Positions 26,551 through 35,744 of a DNA stretch of 64,000 bases are shown here, one piece after another. Position 1 is the stretch's first letter; each line of letters starts with the position of its first letter. Under the pieces are notes generated by a model that was not told the origin of the DNA, did no database searches, and saw only the letters and a list, made by a program, of their open reading frames with translations. The position numbers were made by a program, and so were the translations under genes. This stretch comes from Aquirufa antheringensis (GTDB taxonomy: Bacteria; Bacteroidota; Bacteroidia; Cytophagales; Spirosomataceae), in assembly GCF_004307425.1 (NCBI RefSeq), contig NZ_SEWZ01000002.1, positions 252,935 through 316,934 on the forward strand. The letters run 5' to 3'.

Positions 26551-27482
26551 TATTTTGCTGGAGTCAACACGATGTTTCTATATTCCACTGGACCATGATC
26601 GCCCTGAAACATGAGGGGCCCTGGCGCTGCTTCGTCGCTGTCCATCGCGCCGCCTGTGATGCCGGGGATGTTTTGTTCGACGATGACTTTTTGGCCATTT
26701 AGCATGACTGAAACCTTGCGTCCTACTAACGTGATGTCATAAGTTTGCCATTCGCCGGATGGTTTTGCGGCTTGGAAAAGCGGATCGATAAAACCATAAA
26801 TACCGCCTAAATAGATGCTGTAGGGCTCTTTGCCAAAACTATCTTCCACCTGCACCTCGTAACGGCCGCGTAAATACACGCCACTATTACTTCCTGGCGG
26901 CAAGCGGAATTCGATGTGCAATTTGAAGTCGTTGAACTTTTGTTCGGTGCATAAATTTGCACCAGAAGCAGGACTTTTCAGCACGCCATCCTCCGCGATC
27001 CATTGGTTTTTAGGCCCTAAGGCTTTCCATCCTGTTAAATCTTTTCCATTAAATAGGGTGATCGGTTTTTGCCAAACCGGTTCCGCTGTTCTCCACAAAG
27101 AGGGGGCGCGAACTCCAGTAAAAGCCATCGCTTTGCCGTTTGGTTTTGTGATGATTCCAGACAATTTGCCGTCTTTCAAATCTCCCTCAAAACTCATCTG
27201 AACGTCCGTCAATTCCCATTGAGGGGGAATTTTAAAGGAAATGTGTCCATCCTTAAAAAACACTTCTGATATGGGACGAGCAGAACCGCCATCCGCCACA
27301 AAACGACCCGTTAATGTTTTTAATCCTGAATGACGCACCTCTAACCAAGACGGCGCCGTCGAAACGCCGCCATTGCGGTTTTCCATGGATACGTTTAAAT
27401 CCCAAGCACCTTCTAAAGGATGGTGTTCTTGTGCAAATAGGCCCGTTGAAATGGTCAATAAGGCAAAAAGTGCTTTTTTCAT
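26550..27482 (-). CDS. Secreted DUF1080 protein (3-keto-glycoside hydrolase type)
   Basis: A 310-residue exported protein from the ATG at 27482, preceded by an AAGGAGA ribosome-binding site, unusual in this window and decisive for the start. Signal peptide LFALLTISTGLFAQ. Residues about 25-120 are a small lipocalin-like beta domain; residues about 135-310 are the DUF1080 concanavalin-like domain (LFNGKDLTGWKALG, NSGVYLRGRYEVQV, GPVEYRNIVLTP). DUF1080 domains are now linked to hydrolysis of 3-keto-disaccharides. The secreted TIM-barrel isomerase at 44733 would fit the same pathway but is far away. Confidence 0.85.
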   Translation of the reverse strand: MKKALFALLTISTGLFAQEHHPLEGAWDLNVSMENRNGGVSTAPSWLEVRHSGLKTLTGRFVADGGSARPISEVFFKDGHISFKIPPQWELTDVQMSFEGDLKDGKLSGIITKPNGKAMAFTGVRAPSLWRTAEPVWQKPITLFNGKDLTGWKALGPKNQWIAEDGVLKSPASGANLCTEQKFNDFKLHIEFRLPPGSNSGVYLRGRYEVQVEDSFGKEPYSIYLGGIYGFIDPLFQAAKPSGEWQTYDITLVGRKVSVMLNGQKVIVEQNIPGITGGAMDSDEAAPGPLMFQGDHGPVEYRNIVLTPAK

Positions 27483-27519
27483 CTGTGATCTCCTTTTTAA
27501 ATTAGCTACTACATGTAAA

Positions 27520-27527
27520 CAAATATA
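27520..27527 (-). promoter_or_regulatory. -7 box of the DUF1080-yeiH operon
   Basis: TATATTTG on the minus strand, exact TAnnTTTG, just inside the gap after the GH144 stop (27529). Start of transcription near 27514 would give a ~30-nt leader containing the AAGGAGA site. Confidence 0.6.
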
Positions 27528-27528
27528 C

Positions 27529-29196
27529 TTATAAATAGGGGGCACTAAAACCTAATTTTTTCATTCCCGCTTTAATTTCAGAACAAGATGTAAGTAAATT
27601 CCAAACAAGCCCTGTTCGATAATTTTCAATCATTATGACAATTGGACCTTGATCAATTGCTAAATGAGAGTTACTAAACCAACGGTCCTCTAAACTAAAT
27701 GCATCTGCAAAACCTCTATTGCTAGAAAACAACCTATCCCCAAGAACATAATAATAAAAACGAAGGGCTCTCATACTCTCCTCGGGCGTATAAGGCATTG
27801 AAGATAATGCAGCCGTTGGTGAAATGACCCCTATATCCGTTGTCGGATCATTCGCGGCATAACCGTTTGGAATATCAGATGCGGTTAATCCCCAACAATT
27901 CTTACTATAGCCTTGAAAGTTTTTGGGATTTGAAACACAATATTGATAATTGATTTTTGTATGATTGACGACTTGTACTTGGTAATCCGCATATTGATCC
28001 TTTAATCCAAAAGGATTTATGCCTAAAAATGAAAAATGTGAAAAAAATAACGGGCCTCCAAAGCTTGGTCCTAGTGGTAAAGAATGCCCAAAATAACTAT
28101 TTCCATTTTTCATCGTTAATCCTTTTGCAAAACCGTCGTGGTACACCATTGCAGAGATTGGATCTTTTGAAGCGGATGCTGCTAAAATATAGGTTATTAA
28201 GCATTCATTCCAACCGCGGATAGGATGGTTCATCGCAAAAGAATAATTGGGACTCCAATGCCAATATAAAACGTTTTGGTTGTTATTTCTAAACCAATTC
28301 CATTCCACTTCTTCACAAAGTGTATTTATATCTGTTCTTAAGAGTTGCTCCCTCTCATCGTTTGAATTAAAAAATTGCCGTACCGTTAATAAGCCAGCTA
28401 TCAAATACGAGGTTTCCACGAGGTCAGCCCCATCATCTTTTAGACTAAACGGTATAACCTTACCCGTCGTTCCATCGATCCAATGAGGAAAGGCTCCATG
28501 GTACCTTTGTGCTTTTGATTTTAAAAATTGAACCATTTTTAAAGCCCTTGCCAATCCCTCTGATTTTGAAATAAATTGCCTATTAATGGCAATCGGTAGC
28601 GCCATTAATCCAAATCCTGATCCACCAATAGTTACCGTTTGACCAGAACTTGTTCTTTCTCGAGCTAAACCAGAATCCGGATGACCAAATTCCCAAAAAT
28701 ACATAAAATGACTCTTTTGAATTGTATCAAGCAATGCTTCATCTGAAAGAAGAGGAAACTTTTTTGAAGTATCTATCCCCGTTACCCACTCCGTTTGAAA
28801 AGAAGTTAATAAGCGTTTCCCTGAAGGTGATTTTAGGCCCGAAGATAGGAGTAATCGATAGGCACTAAGTGATTCAAATTCCGACAATGGCTTAATTTCT
28901 AAAATACGATCCTCCCCTGAAATCGAAATTTGTACAGGAATTCGTACGCCTCCTTCATTAGAAATAGATGCCGCATCCTCTACGCTTGAATTCGCTACAG
29001 AACTATTAAATTCTAACTTTATAGAGGCATTCAAGGGTACCCCTTTCGTTATCTTGGACTTAATTACCTCTTCATTGATTGTTACTTTAATAACTTGTAG
29101 GTCATTTAATGGATTTGCGGCGGCTGGCAACTCCATCGATTTTGAGCATGACAAAATAATAATACTCAAAAAAAATCCTCTGAATAATAAGCTCAT
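27529..29196 (-). CDS. GH144-like glucoamylase-domain lipoprotein
   Basis: A 555-residue lipoprotein from the ATG at 29196 (lipobox LSIIILSC-S). Residues about 30-135 form an Ig-like domain (SIKLEFNSSV..., ending in a linker). Residues about 145-555 are the Glycoamylase-type (alpha/alpha)6 barrel: YFWEFGHPDSGLARER, GSGFGLMAL, RGWNECLITYIL, CWGLTASDIPNGY, DQGPIVIMIENYRTG. GH144 members are endo-beta-1,2-glucanases. The gene is clearly more AT-rich than the MFS and uxuA genes next to it, suggesting later insertion into the operon. A TAATTTG box over the MFS stop (29218-29224) could give it its own promoter. Confidence 0.84.
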   Translation of the reverse strand: MSLLFRGFFLSIIILSCSKSMELPAAANPLNDLQVIKVTINEEVIKSKITKGVPLNASIKLEFNSSVANSSVEDAASISNEGGVRIPVQISISGEDRILEIKPLSEFESLSAYRLLLSSGLKSPSGKRLLTSFQTEWVTGIDTSKKFPLLSDEALLDTIQKSHFMYFWEFGHPDSGLARERTSSGQTVTIGGSGFGLMALPIAINRQFISKSEGLARALKMVQFLKSKAQRYHGAFPHWIDGTTGKVIPFSLKDDGADLVETSYLIAGLLTVRQFFNSNDEREQLLRTDINTLCEEVEWNWFRNNNQNVLYWHWSPNYSFAMNHPIRGWNECLITYILAASASKDPISAMVYHDGFAKGLTMKNGNSYFGHSLPLGPSFGGPLFFSHFSFLGINPFGLKDQYADYQVQVVNHTKINYQYCVSNPKNFQGYSKNCWGLTASDIPNGYAANDPTTDIGVISPTAALSSMPYTPEESMRALRFYYYVLGDRLFSSNRGFADAFSLEDRWFSNSHLAIDQGPIVIMIENYRTGLVWNLLTSCSEIKAGMKKLGFSAPYL

Positions 29197-29221
29197 CGAA
29201 CAAGTTATTTGATTTGGCAAA

Positions 29222-30487
29222 TTAATGGCGAACCGCCTTCATCTGAGGCGAAATAAAATGAATTAATAACCACGCAAATAAATACGCGCAGCCACAAGCC
29301 ACAAATATAACATTATATCCGGCTGACAAAGCCTGGTCTGCCTTGTAGGAATCTAAAATGACTCCAATAATGTAGGGGAAAATCACGCCTCCTAGCGAAC
29401 CTGCCAAGCCACCGATGCCCACGACGGAGGAAACGGCGTGTTTGGGAAACATATCCGAAACCGTCGTAAAAATATTTGCCGACCAAGCCTGGTGCGCCGA
29501 TGCCGCGATGGAAATTAAGAACACCGCCTGCCAAATATCCGTTGCCCAGCGCGCCCCAATAATGGGCACCGCACAGAGCGCAAAGAAAAACATCGAATAC
29601 TTCCGCGCCTTGTAGACCGGCCAGCCTTTCTTCATCAACCAACCCGAAATATAGCCTCCGCCAATACTCCCGATCGAGGTACAGGTGAACAAAATCGCCA
29701 AATGCAAACTCGGCTTTTTCAAGTCAAGCGCGAAGGTCGTCGAGAAATAGGACGGCAACCAAAACAAGAAAAACCACCAGATGGGATCCGTGAAGAACTT
29801 GCCCACGATGAAGACCCAGGTTTGGCGATATCCAAAAAGTTTAGACCAGGCGATAGGTGCGACTTCGGACTTTTCTTCCTCAGACTGTATATGCGCTAAT
29901 TCTTCCGTAGTTACCGATTTGTGTTTCGCGGGAATTTCATAAAATACCCACCACAAAATCAACCAAATAAATCCGATCGCCCCCGTAATAATGAAGGCTT
30001 CTTGCCAGCCATAGGCGCCTAAAATCCAAGGCACCATAATGGGCGCGACCATGGCTCCTATGTTTGCTCCGGAATTAAAAATGCCCGTCGCTAAAGCTCT
30101 TTCTCTTTTAGGGAACCACTCTGCGACCGTCTTTATCGCCGCCGGAAAATTTCCCGCTTCCCCGGCTCCTAAAGCGGCGCGTGCCGCGCCGAACCCGAAC
30201 GAAGTCTTCGCCAAAGCATGCGCCATCGCCGCGAAAGACCAGATGACGATGGAGATGGCGTAACCCATTTTGGAACCAATCTTATCGATCACCTTCCCAA
30301 AAGCCAACAATCCGATCGCATACGACGCCGTGAAACACATCACGATGAAACTGTAATCCGTCTCCGACCAGTTCAATTCCTTCTCCAGCGTGGGCTTCAA
30401 CAAGCCAATCACCTGGCGATCCAAATAGTTAATCGTGGTCGCAAAAAACAAGAGGGCGACCACCACCCAGCGGTAATTTCCTTTCAT
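29222..30487 (-). CDS. MFS hexuronate-type transporter
   Basis: A 421-residue inner-membrane protein with twelve helices. It fits the anion:cation symporter branch of the major facilitator superfamily (ExuT/GudP type): TTINYLDRQVIGLLKPTLEK at the N-terminus and AARAALGAGEAGNFPAAIKT in helix 4. It likely imports glucuronate or related hexuronates with protons, which matches the adjacent alpha-glucuronidase and mannonate dehydratase. Its ATG overlaps the stop of the dehydrogenase gene (TAATG). Confidence 0.9.
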   Translation of the reverse strand: MKGNYRWVVVALLFFATTINYLDRQVIGLLKPTLEKELNWSETDYSFIVMCFTASYAIGLLAFGKVIDKIGSKMGYAISIVIWSFAAMAHALAKTSFGFGAARAALGAGEAGNFPAAIKTVAEWFPKRERALATGIFNSGANIGAMVAPIMVPWILGAYGWQEAFIITGAIGFIWLILWWVFYEIPAKHKSVTTEELAHIQSEEEKSEVAPIAWSKLFGYRQTWVFIVGKFFTDPIWWFFLFWLPSYFSTTFALDLKKPSLHLAILFTCTSIGSIGGGYISGWLMKKGWPVYKARKYSMFFFALCAVPIIGARWATDIWQAVFLISIAASAHQAWSANIFTTVSDMFPKHAVSSVVGIGGLAGSLGGVIFPYIIGVILDSYKADQALSAGYNVIFVACGCAYLFAWLLIHFISPQMKAVRH

Positions 30488-31245
30488 TAGAATCCGATTG
30501 AATTCCCGCCGTCAACCGGGATTGAGACGCCTGTTACATAATTGGATGCATCCGAAGCTAAATAAACCGCCGCCCAACCGATGTCTTCCGGTTTCCCAAA
30601 ATAGCCCATCGGCGTGCGATCCATCGCCTTGTGTTTGCGATCCGGATCCGAATTCATCGCCGTTCTACTCATCGCCGTTTCGATAAATCCTGGCGCAATC
30701 GCATTCACGCGAACGCCTTTGCCGGACCACTCAGAAGCGAGCACCCGCACTAAACCATAGATACCCGTTTTAGAAGATGCATAGGCCGCGACACGGTCGA
30801 TTCCATAATAAGCCGCCATCGAAGAGATCATGATGATGGATCCTTTTCCGCGTTCCAACATATGTTTCCCCACCTCTCGCGTCAGCGAGAAAACAGCATT
30901 CAAATTCACGTTAATGATGTTCGCAAAATCATCATCTGAAACTTCTACGGCCGGACGTTTCATGTTGATGCCCGCATTGTTGACGAGGATATCGATGGCG
31001 CCATGTTTCGCCACAAGATCCGAAACCAGCTGTGCCGTCAAGCTTAAGTCTGACACATCATTCACCGCATAATTTGCCCCAGCACCCAGATTTGCGACCG
31101 CCTCTTTTAGCACCTCTTCGCGGCGACCCGTGATCACGACTGTGGCGCCGGACGCTAAAAAGCATTTCGCGATATCGAATCCGATTCCGGTTCCGCCGCC
31201 CGTGATGAGCGCCACGCGCCCTTGCAATGAGAATGGTTGTTGCAT
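30487..31245 (-). CDS. SDR-family oxidoreductase, probable hexonate/mannonate dehydrogenase
   Basis: A 252-residue classical short-chain dehydrogenase. NAD(P) loop GGGTGIG (16-22), NNAG (89-92), catalytic Ser141/142 and YASSK (Tyr155, Lys159). It resembles gluconate 5-dehydrogenase/KduD-type enzymes. Placed one base after the uxuA-GH67 frame and before the hexuronate transporter, it most likely interconverts fructuronate and mannonate, the step before UxuA. The substrate is inferred from context only. Confidence 0.85.
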   Translation of the reverse strand: MQQPFSLQGRVALITGGGTGIGFDIAKCFLASGATVVITGRREEVLKEAVANLGAGANYAVNDVSDLSLTAQLVSDLVAKHGAIDILVNNAGINMKRPAVEVSDDDFANIINVNLNAVFSLTREVGKHMLERGKGSIIMISSMAAYYGIDRVAAYASSKTGIYGLVRVLASEWSGKGVRVNAIAPGFIETAMSRTAMNSDPDRKHKAMDRTPMGYFGKPEDIGWAAVYLASDASNYVTGVSIPVDGGNSIGF

Positions 31246-31246
31246 C

Positions 31247-34200
31247 TTATTTCAGTTGGTAAATACGTACAATTTCTTTTATTTCTGCCAAAGTCCGCGC
31301 AGGCGTCCCGTAGCTTATCGGTAATTTCGAATAGGTTTGGAAGTACAATAAATGGGCATCGCGCCACAATACCGACTCCCGTTGTTGCGACGCTAAACGT
31401 CCGCGAACATCCGCAAAAATCTCCGGATCCACCTTGCCTTGCAGCGAATCCCAGTCCTTTTGCAAATCCTTCACTCCCTGCAAACCGGAATTCATGCGGT
31501 AGCAGAATTCATCCCAAATCGTCCGCCCAGAAGTCAATTTCTCTTTCCAGCCCACATGGTGAAACCACAATAGATAATTCAAATCCGTCTTCGCAGGATC
31601 AAGCCATTGTTGTGCGACCGCCGGATGGTATAAACTTAAAGCATTGCTTCCCGACGCTTTTCGGTCAAAACCCAAGCCCACAGAATCCGCGCGATGGTAA
31701 TAAATCGACGTCCAGTCGGGGCGCTGACTACGCTCGAGCCAAGGCTCCGGGCCCCAGTGAATTCCCTGGCCCATCACGTGGTGCAAGCCTAGAGGCGTCG
31801 TAAATTTCACATAAGTGTCGCGGGATTTCATCAGAATATCCGAAGCCGTTTTCGCCGCTTTTTCGTCGTGGGTCAAGGTCTGCTTCACCCACTCGTCCGC
31901 AATTTTTTCGGAGCTCAAGGTGTGATCCCAAGCCAATCGGCCGAACGCATACCAGTTCGCTTGCGACAGTAAATGTCCTGTCCAGTTTCTGTCGGAACCC
32001 GTGTTTGCCACGCCCGCCATCATCGTGATTTGGTCGTTGCCCAGGCTGCCGTCGATGACTTTCGCGACGGTGGAACCCTTACCGTTTTGGTAGGTATCTG
32101 AATCCAAGCATTCCTTAAAGAGGATGGATTGGTAGAAAACGTTCGTGCTGAAACCCGTGTATTCTTGGGTGATTTGGAATTCTAATGCCAAAGGCGTCTT
32201 CGGCATCGCTCCGAAAAGTGGATGAAATGGTTCCCGAGGTTGGAAGTCAATCGGGCCATTTTTCACTTGAACGATCACGTTTTTCGCGAAAGTTCCGTCC
32301 AAAGGTTTGAAGTCGTTATAGGCTTCTTTGAAACGGTCGCCCTTCGGGTTAGGCGCATATACAAACGCGCGCCAAATGACAATTCCATTAAAGGGTTTCA
32401 CCGCCTCCGCCAACATATTTGCGCCGTCGGCATGTGTCCGACCGAATTCTTGTGGCCCCGGTTCGCCCTCTGAATTGGCTTTCACTAAGAAGCCCCCGAA
32501 ATCCGGAATCTGTGCATAAATCTCTTTGGTTTTGGAAGCCCAAAACGCACGAACCTGTGGATCCAAGGGATCTGAGGTTTTCAATTTCCCCACCAGTTTA
32601 GGCGAGGCAAAGTTCACTGATAAAAACAGTTTGATGCCGTAGGGTCGGAACACGTCGGCAAGCACTTTTACTTTCATTAAATACTCCGGCGTCATAAACC
32701 GCGCCGAGGCATTTACGTTGTTCACGGAGACCGCGTTGATCCCGATGGACGCGTTTGCCCGGGCGTAATCCGTGTAGCGCGGGTCGACCGTTTCCGGCAA
32801 TTCGTACCATTTCCACAGCGATTGCCCCGCGTATCCGCGCTCGATTGTGCCCATCACGTTGTCCCAGTGGTTCAACATGCGGAATTTGACTTTGGGCGAT
32901 GAGCTGAAGTTTGCCAAAGGTTTCTCCTGCTGAATCATCCTTAATAATTCGAAAACCCCGTACAAAATCCCGCGGTCAGAGCTGGCTTTTATTTGAATTT
33001 GCGGGCCTGCAACGATGCTAAAAGCTTCTTCTTTAAGACTCGGATCTTTCACGAATTGAATGCTTCCTTTCGACGTCGCGCTGATCGGCGCCACCCCTGT
33101 CAAACCCTTCAAGCCATTCGTTAATTCTTTCTTCGCCGTCTCTAAAATGGGCGTCGAGGCAAACTCGGATGAGATCGATTTCGCATACGGCGCATAGCGA
33201 GCCGAAGATGCGACTTTGTCAAATTTCAACCACAAGCGGTAGCCATCATCTGCCCTCAAAGCGAAACTACACACAACAAAAAACACCGCTAAAAAGGAGC
33301 GAATCGCTAGTTCTAGTCCGCGGATTTCCGCCAAACCGCGCAATCGTCCGATCGCCGAATAGCCTGGATAGGTTTTCTTTTTCAAATCATCTAACATTTG
33401 GTGACCATGATCTGGGCGCATCGGAATCTGTTCACCACCTCTTCTTTTTTCTTCTTCCACCACCGCTTTCACTACTTCAAACATATCCACATCACCCGTT
33501 AAATGCGGTGCCTCGTGGAAAATCAACGGGTCATTCTGTTCTCTAAATGTAGTCCGCAAATGCAAGAAGTGAATGCGATCTGCGAAGCGACGAACCATCC
33601 CTGGCAAATCGTTATCCGCTCTCACTCCTAATGAACCCGTGCAAAAAGTAATACCGTTCGCGCGTTCTGGAGAAGCATCCATCAATGCAGTCAAATCCGA
33701 TTCCGTACTCACCACTCGCGGCAAGCCTAATAAGGGGAAAGGAGGATCATCCGGGTGGATGCATAAATTAATACCCAATTCCTGTGCCAAAGGCGCGATG
33801 GATCGCACAAAATAGTGCAAGTTTTCGCGCAATTGATCCGCAGAAATGTCTTTGTATTCGTCTAAAAGACTTTGGAAATTCTCTAAGTGAAAAGCCTCCT
33901 CTGAACCGGGAAGACCTAAAAGTGCGGTGTTTTTTAACTCTGCTTTTTCTTCGTTCGTCATTGTGGCGAAACGCTGAGCCGCCGCAGTCTGAACCGCCGG
34001 CGTGTAATCTTTCGAGGCCCCGGGACGTTGTAAAATATGCAAATCAAACACCGCAAAATCCGTCCAAACAAAACGCAATGCGCGTGCGCCATCCGGCATC
34101 TCAAAGTTCAGTTTTGTCCGCGACCAATCAAGCACGGGCATAAAATTATAGCACACGGTTTTAATCCCGCAAGCCGCGAGATTTCGTAATGATATCTTGT

Positions 34201-34456
34201 AATTTTCTATGAGTTGATCGCGCGACGACAAGGCTTTCTTAATCCCCTCGTGCACTGGCAGCGATTCCACGACTGACCATTGCAAAGGTGTCCAATCCTG
34301 ATTCCCCGCTTCAATAATCGATATACGCTCTTGAATGGACTCGGTAGGCCAAACTTCCCCCACCGGAATTTGGTGCAATGCAGTCACGACCCCTGTACAT
34401 CCGGCTTGACGAATATCCATCAAGGAAACCGGATCGTTCGGACCGAACCAACGCAT
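31247..34456 (-). CDS. uxuA: Mannonate dehydratase (UxuA) fused in frame to GH67 alpha-glucuronidase
   Basis: One open frame of about 1070 residues (numbering here from an alternative ATG at 34468; the family start is the ATG at 34456). Residues 5-388 are a complete UxuA, the cytosolic enzyme that dehydrates D-mannonate to 2-keto-3-deoxygluconate, with CIHPDD (His238), Cys276, His303 and RPDHGHQ (Asp353, His354). Residues 389-405 ([18 protein letters not shown]) are a Sec signal peptide lacking its own ATG. Residues 406-1073 are a GH67 alpha-glucuronidase, with acid Glu667 (NSEGEPGP) and Asp741/Glu769 as base pair, matching Cellvibrio GlcA67A spacing. Separately encoded enzymes normally act on opposite sides of the inner membrane, so the fusion is odd; see findings. 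It heads the operon with SDR and MFS genes. Confidence 0.9.
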   Translation of the reverse strand: MRWFGPNDPVSLMDIRQAGCTGVVTALHQIPVGEVWPTESIQERISIIEAGNQDWTPLQWSVVESLPVHEGIKKALSSRDQLIENYKISLRNLAACGIKTVCYNFMPVLDWSRTKLNFEMPDGARALRFVWTDFAVFDLHILQRPGASKDYTPAVQTAAAQRFATMTNEEKAELKNTALLGLPGSEEAFHLENFQSLLDEYKDISADQLRENLHYFVRSIAPLAQELGINLCIHPDDPPFPLLGLPRVVSTESDLTALMDASPERANGITFCTGSLGVRADNDLPGMVRRFADRIHFLHLRTTFREQNDPLIFHEAPHLTGDVDMFEVVKAVVEEEKRRGGEQIPMRPDHGHQMLDDLKKKTYPGYSAIGRLRGLAEIRGLELAIRSFLAVFFVVCSFALRADDGYRLWLKFDKVASSARYAPYAKSISSEFASTPILETAKKELTNGLKGLTGVAPISATSKGSIQFVKDPSLKEEAFSIVAGPQIQIKASSDRGILYGVFELLRMIQQEKPLANFSSSPKVKFRMLNHWDNVMGTIERGYAGQSLWKWYELPETVDPRYTDYARANASIGINAVSVNNVNASARFMTPEYLMKVKVLADVFRPYGIKLFLSVNFASPKLVGKLKTSDPLDPQVRAFWASKTKEIYAQIPDFGGFLVKANSEGEPGPQEFGRTHADGANMLAEAVKPFNGIVIWRAFVYAPNPKGDRFKEAYNDFKPLDGTFAKNVIVQVKNGPIDFQPREPFHPLFGAMPKTPLALEFQITQEYTGFSTNVFYQSILFKECLDSDTYQNGKGSTVAKVIDGSLGNDQITMMAGVANTGSDRNWTGHLLSQANWYAFGRLAWDHTLSSEKIADEWVKQTLTHDEKAAKTASDILMKSRDTYVKFTTPLGLHHVMGQGIHWGPEPWLERSQRPDWTSIYYHRADSVGLGFDRKASGSNALSLYHPAVAQQWLDPAKTDLNYLLWFHHVGWKEKLTSGRTIWDEFCYRMNSGLQGVKDLQKDWDSLQGKVDPEIFADVRGRLASQQRESVLWRDAHLLYFQTYSKLPISYGTPARTLAEIKEIVRIYQLK

Positions 34457-34476
34457 CGTGTGTATCATTGTATTTT

Positions 34477-34513
34477 GTTTAGAGGCTTATGCATTCAGTT
34501 TAGAAGCTTTTGC
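34477..34513. promoter_or_regulatory. Direct repeat upstream of the uxuA-GH67 operon, possible operator
   Basis: GTTTAGAGGCTTATGC (34477-34492) and GTTTAGAAGCTTTTGC (34498-34513) match at 14 of 16 positions and start 21 bp apart, two turns of the helix. The second copy also forms AGAAGC-TTTT-GCTTCT. The pair lies about 20 bases upstream of the operon start, where a hexuronate-responsive regulator could bind. Confidence 0.5.
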
Positions 34514-34581
34514 TTCTGGGTAAAGCGCAAAATGCACAAAATTTACTGAAAAACCTGCGGGATTGGGGGGATGGTTGCAAC

Positions 34582-34634
34582 CGTATTTGCGGATATATTA
34601 TCGTATATTTGCGGATATTTACGTATATTTCTGA
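34582..34634 (+). promoter_or_regulatory. 20-bp tandem repeats with -7 box upstream of the Fic gene
   Basis: Units start at 34582 (CGTATTTGCGGATATATTAT), 34602 (CGTATATTTGCGGATATTTA) and 34622 (CGTATATTTCTG, partial). The second unit contains TATATTTG (34604-34611), an exact TAnnTTTG -7 box. A 10-bp palindrome GGTTGCAACC (34573-34582) precedes them. The regular spacing suggests an operator array over the promoter, possibly for autoregulation. Confidence 0.55.
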
Positions 34635-35672
34635 ATGAAAATAAATAACCTACAGCTCGACCTAGATATGGCATTGGTGTCTGAAATAGCAAAAATCGAC
34701 CGATTTGATGCAGCGTGGGCGAATTATGAAAAACGGGAGGGCGACTCGTTGAAACAATTAAAATCCATTGCCACCGTGCAAAGTGTGGGAGCATCCACCA
34801 GAATTGAGGGCTCTCAAATGACGGATGACGAGGTGAAGGTTTTTATCAATAAAATTGAGATATCTTCTTTTACAGAAAGAGATCAGCAAGAAGTGGCGGG
34901 ATACTTTGAAACATTGGATACTATTGCTGAGCACTTTGGCACGATTGAAATTTCAGAAAACCAAATCATGGGGCTGCACAGCCTCCTACTAAAATACGGC
35001 GAAAAAGATGCTTGGCACAGAGGTAAATTCAAGCAGGTAAGTAATTCTGTCGAAGCAAATTTAGCGGATGGAAGCAAGCAAATCATTTTCAAAACGAGCG
35101 AACCCGGACTCCGGACGCAAGATGATATGATTCGTTTACTCGAATGGTATCGCACTGACAAGGAAACCTTACCCCTTATCAAAGCAGCACTTTTTGTTTA
35201 TGAATTTTTAAGTATTCATCCTTTCCAAGATGGAAATGGGAGATTAAGTAGATTATTAGGCAGCTTGCTCCTATTGAAAAGCGGATATTCTTGGATTCAA
35301 TATATCAGTTTTGAAAAGGAAATCGAAAGCAGGAAATCAGCCTATTATAAGGTTCTCATAGACACACAGCGAAACCGACCTAGTGAAAATGTGACGGAAT
35401 GGCTGCGCTTTTTCTTAAGCTGTTTAAGTCATATTCAAGAGAACTTGCTGTTAAAATTAGACCAAAGAAGAACGGACAATTTCGCTTCCAATCAACGTGA
35501 ACGCAAGATCCTTTTCTTCATTGAAAATCATCCGGGATGCAGCTCTGGAGAGATTTCAAGCAAACTCGATTTAGCGCTTCCTACAGTCAAAAAAGACTTA
35601 AAAGAGTTAGTGGAAAAAAAGGTGATTTATAAAGAGGGTGTGGGAAGAGGAACGGCGTATTTTTTGATTTAA
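34635..35672 (+). CDS. Fic-family AMPylase with internal inhibitory helix
   Basis: A 345-residue Fic protein. The active-site loop is HPFQDGNGR (His195 to Arg203), complete, so it should transfer AMP or another phosphate-containing group to a Tyr/Ser/Thr hydroxyl. An inhibitory motif S54-T-R-I-E58-G59 lies N-terminal to the Fic domain, which makes it a class II, self-inhibited Fic. Residues about 285-345 form a winged helix-turn-helix (SSGEISSKLDLALPTVKKDL), suggesting DNA binding. No separate antitoxin gene is next to it. It converges with hemN. Confidence 0.92.
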   Translation: MKINNLQLDLDMALVSEIAKIDRFDAAWANYEKREGDSLKQLKSIATVQSVGASTRIEGSQMTDDEVKVFINKIEISSFTERDQQEVAGYFETLDTIAEHFGTIEISENQIMGLHSLLLKYGEKDAWHRGKFKQVSNSVEANLADGSKQIIFKTSEPGLRTQDDMIRLLEWYRTDKETLPLIKAALFVYEFLSIHPFQDGNGRLSRLLGSLLLLKSGYSWIQYISFEKEIESRKSAYYKVLIDTQRNRPSENVTEWLRFFLSCLSHIQENLLLKLDQRRTDNFASNQRERKILFFIENHPGCSSGEISSKLDLALPTVKKDLKELVEKKVIYKEGVGRGTAYFLI

Positions 35673-35713
35673 GTAAACAAAATTTCTAATCGCCTCATAA
35701 ATCGGGCTTTTTT

Positions 35714-35740
35714 GAGTCGATTAGCGAAATTAATCGACTC
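35714..35740. terminator. 10-bp inverted repeat between Fic and hemN
   Basis: GAGTCGATTA (35714-35723), 7-nt loop, TAATCGACTC (35731-35740), perfect. It lies between convergent genes and is placed like a terminator. An A/T-rich run (CTTTTTTGAG) lies before it on plus (A-run on minus), so termination on the minus strand would lack a T-tract. Confidence 0.5.
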
Positions 35741-35744
35741 ATTT

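Noticed and set aside
34582-34634. Plasmid-type iterons or an origin
   Set aside because: There is no replication gene or DnaA box cluster; the repeats sit over a promoter.
34635-35672. Fic toxin-antitoxin pair
   Set aside because: No separate antitoxin gene is present; the inhibitory motif is inside the Fic protein itself.
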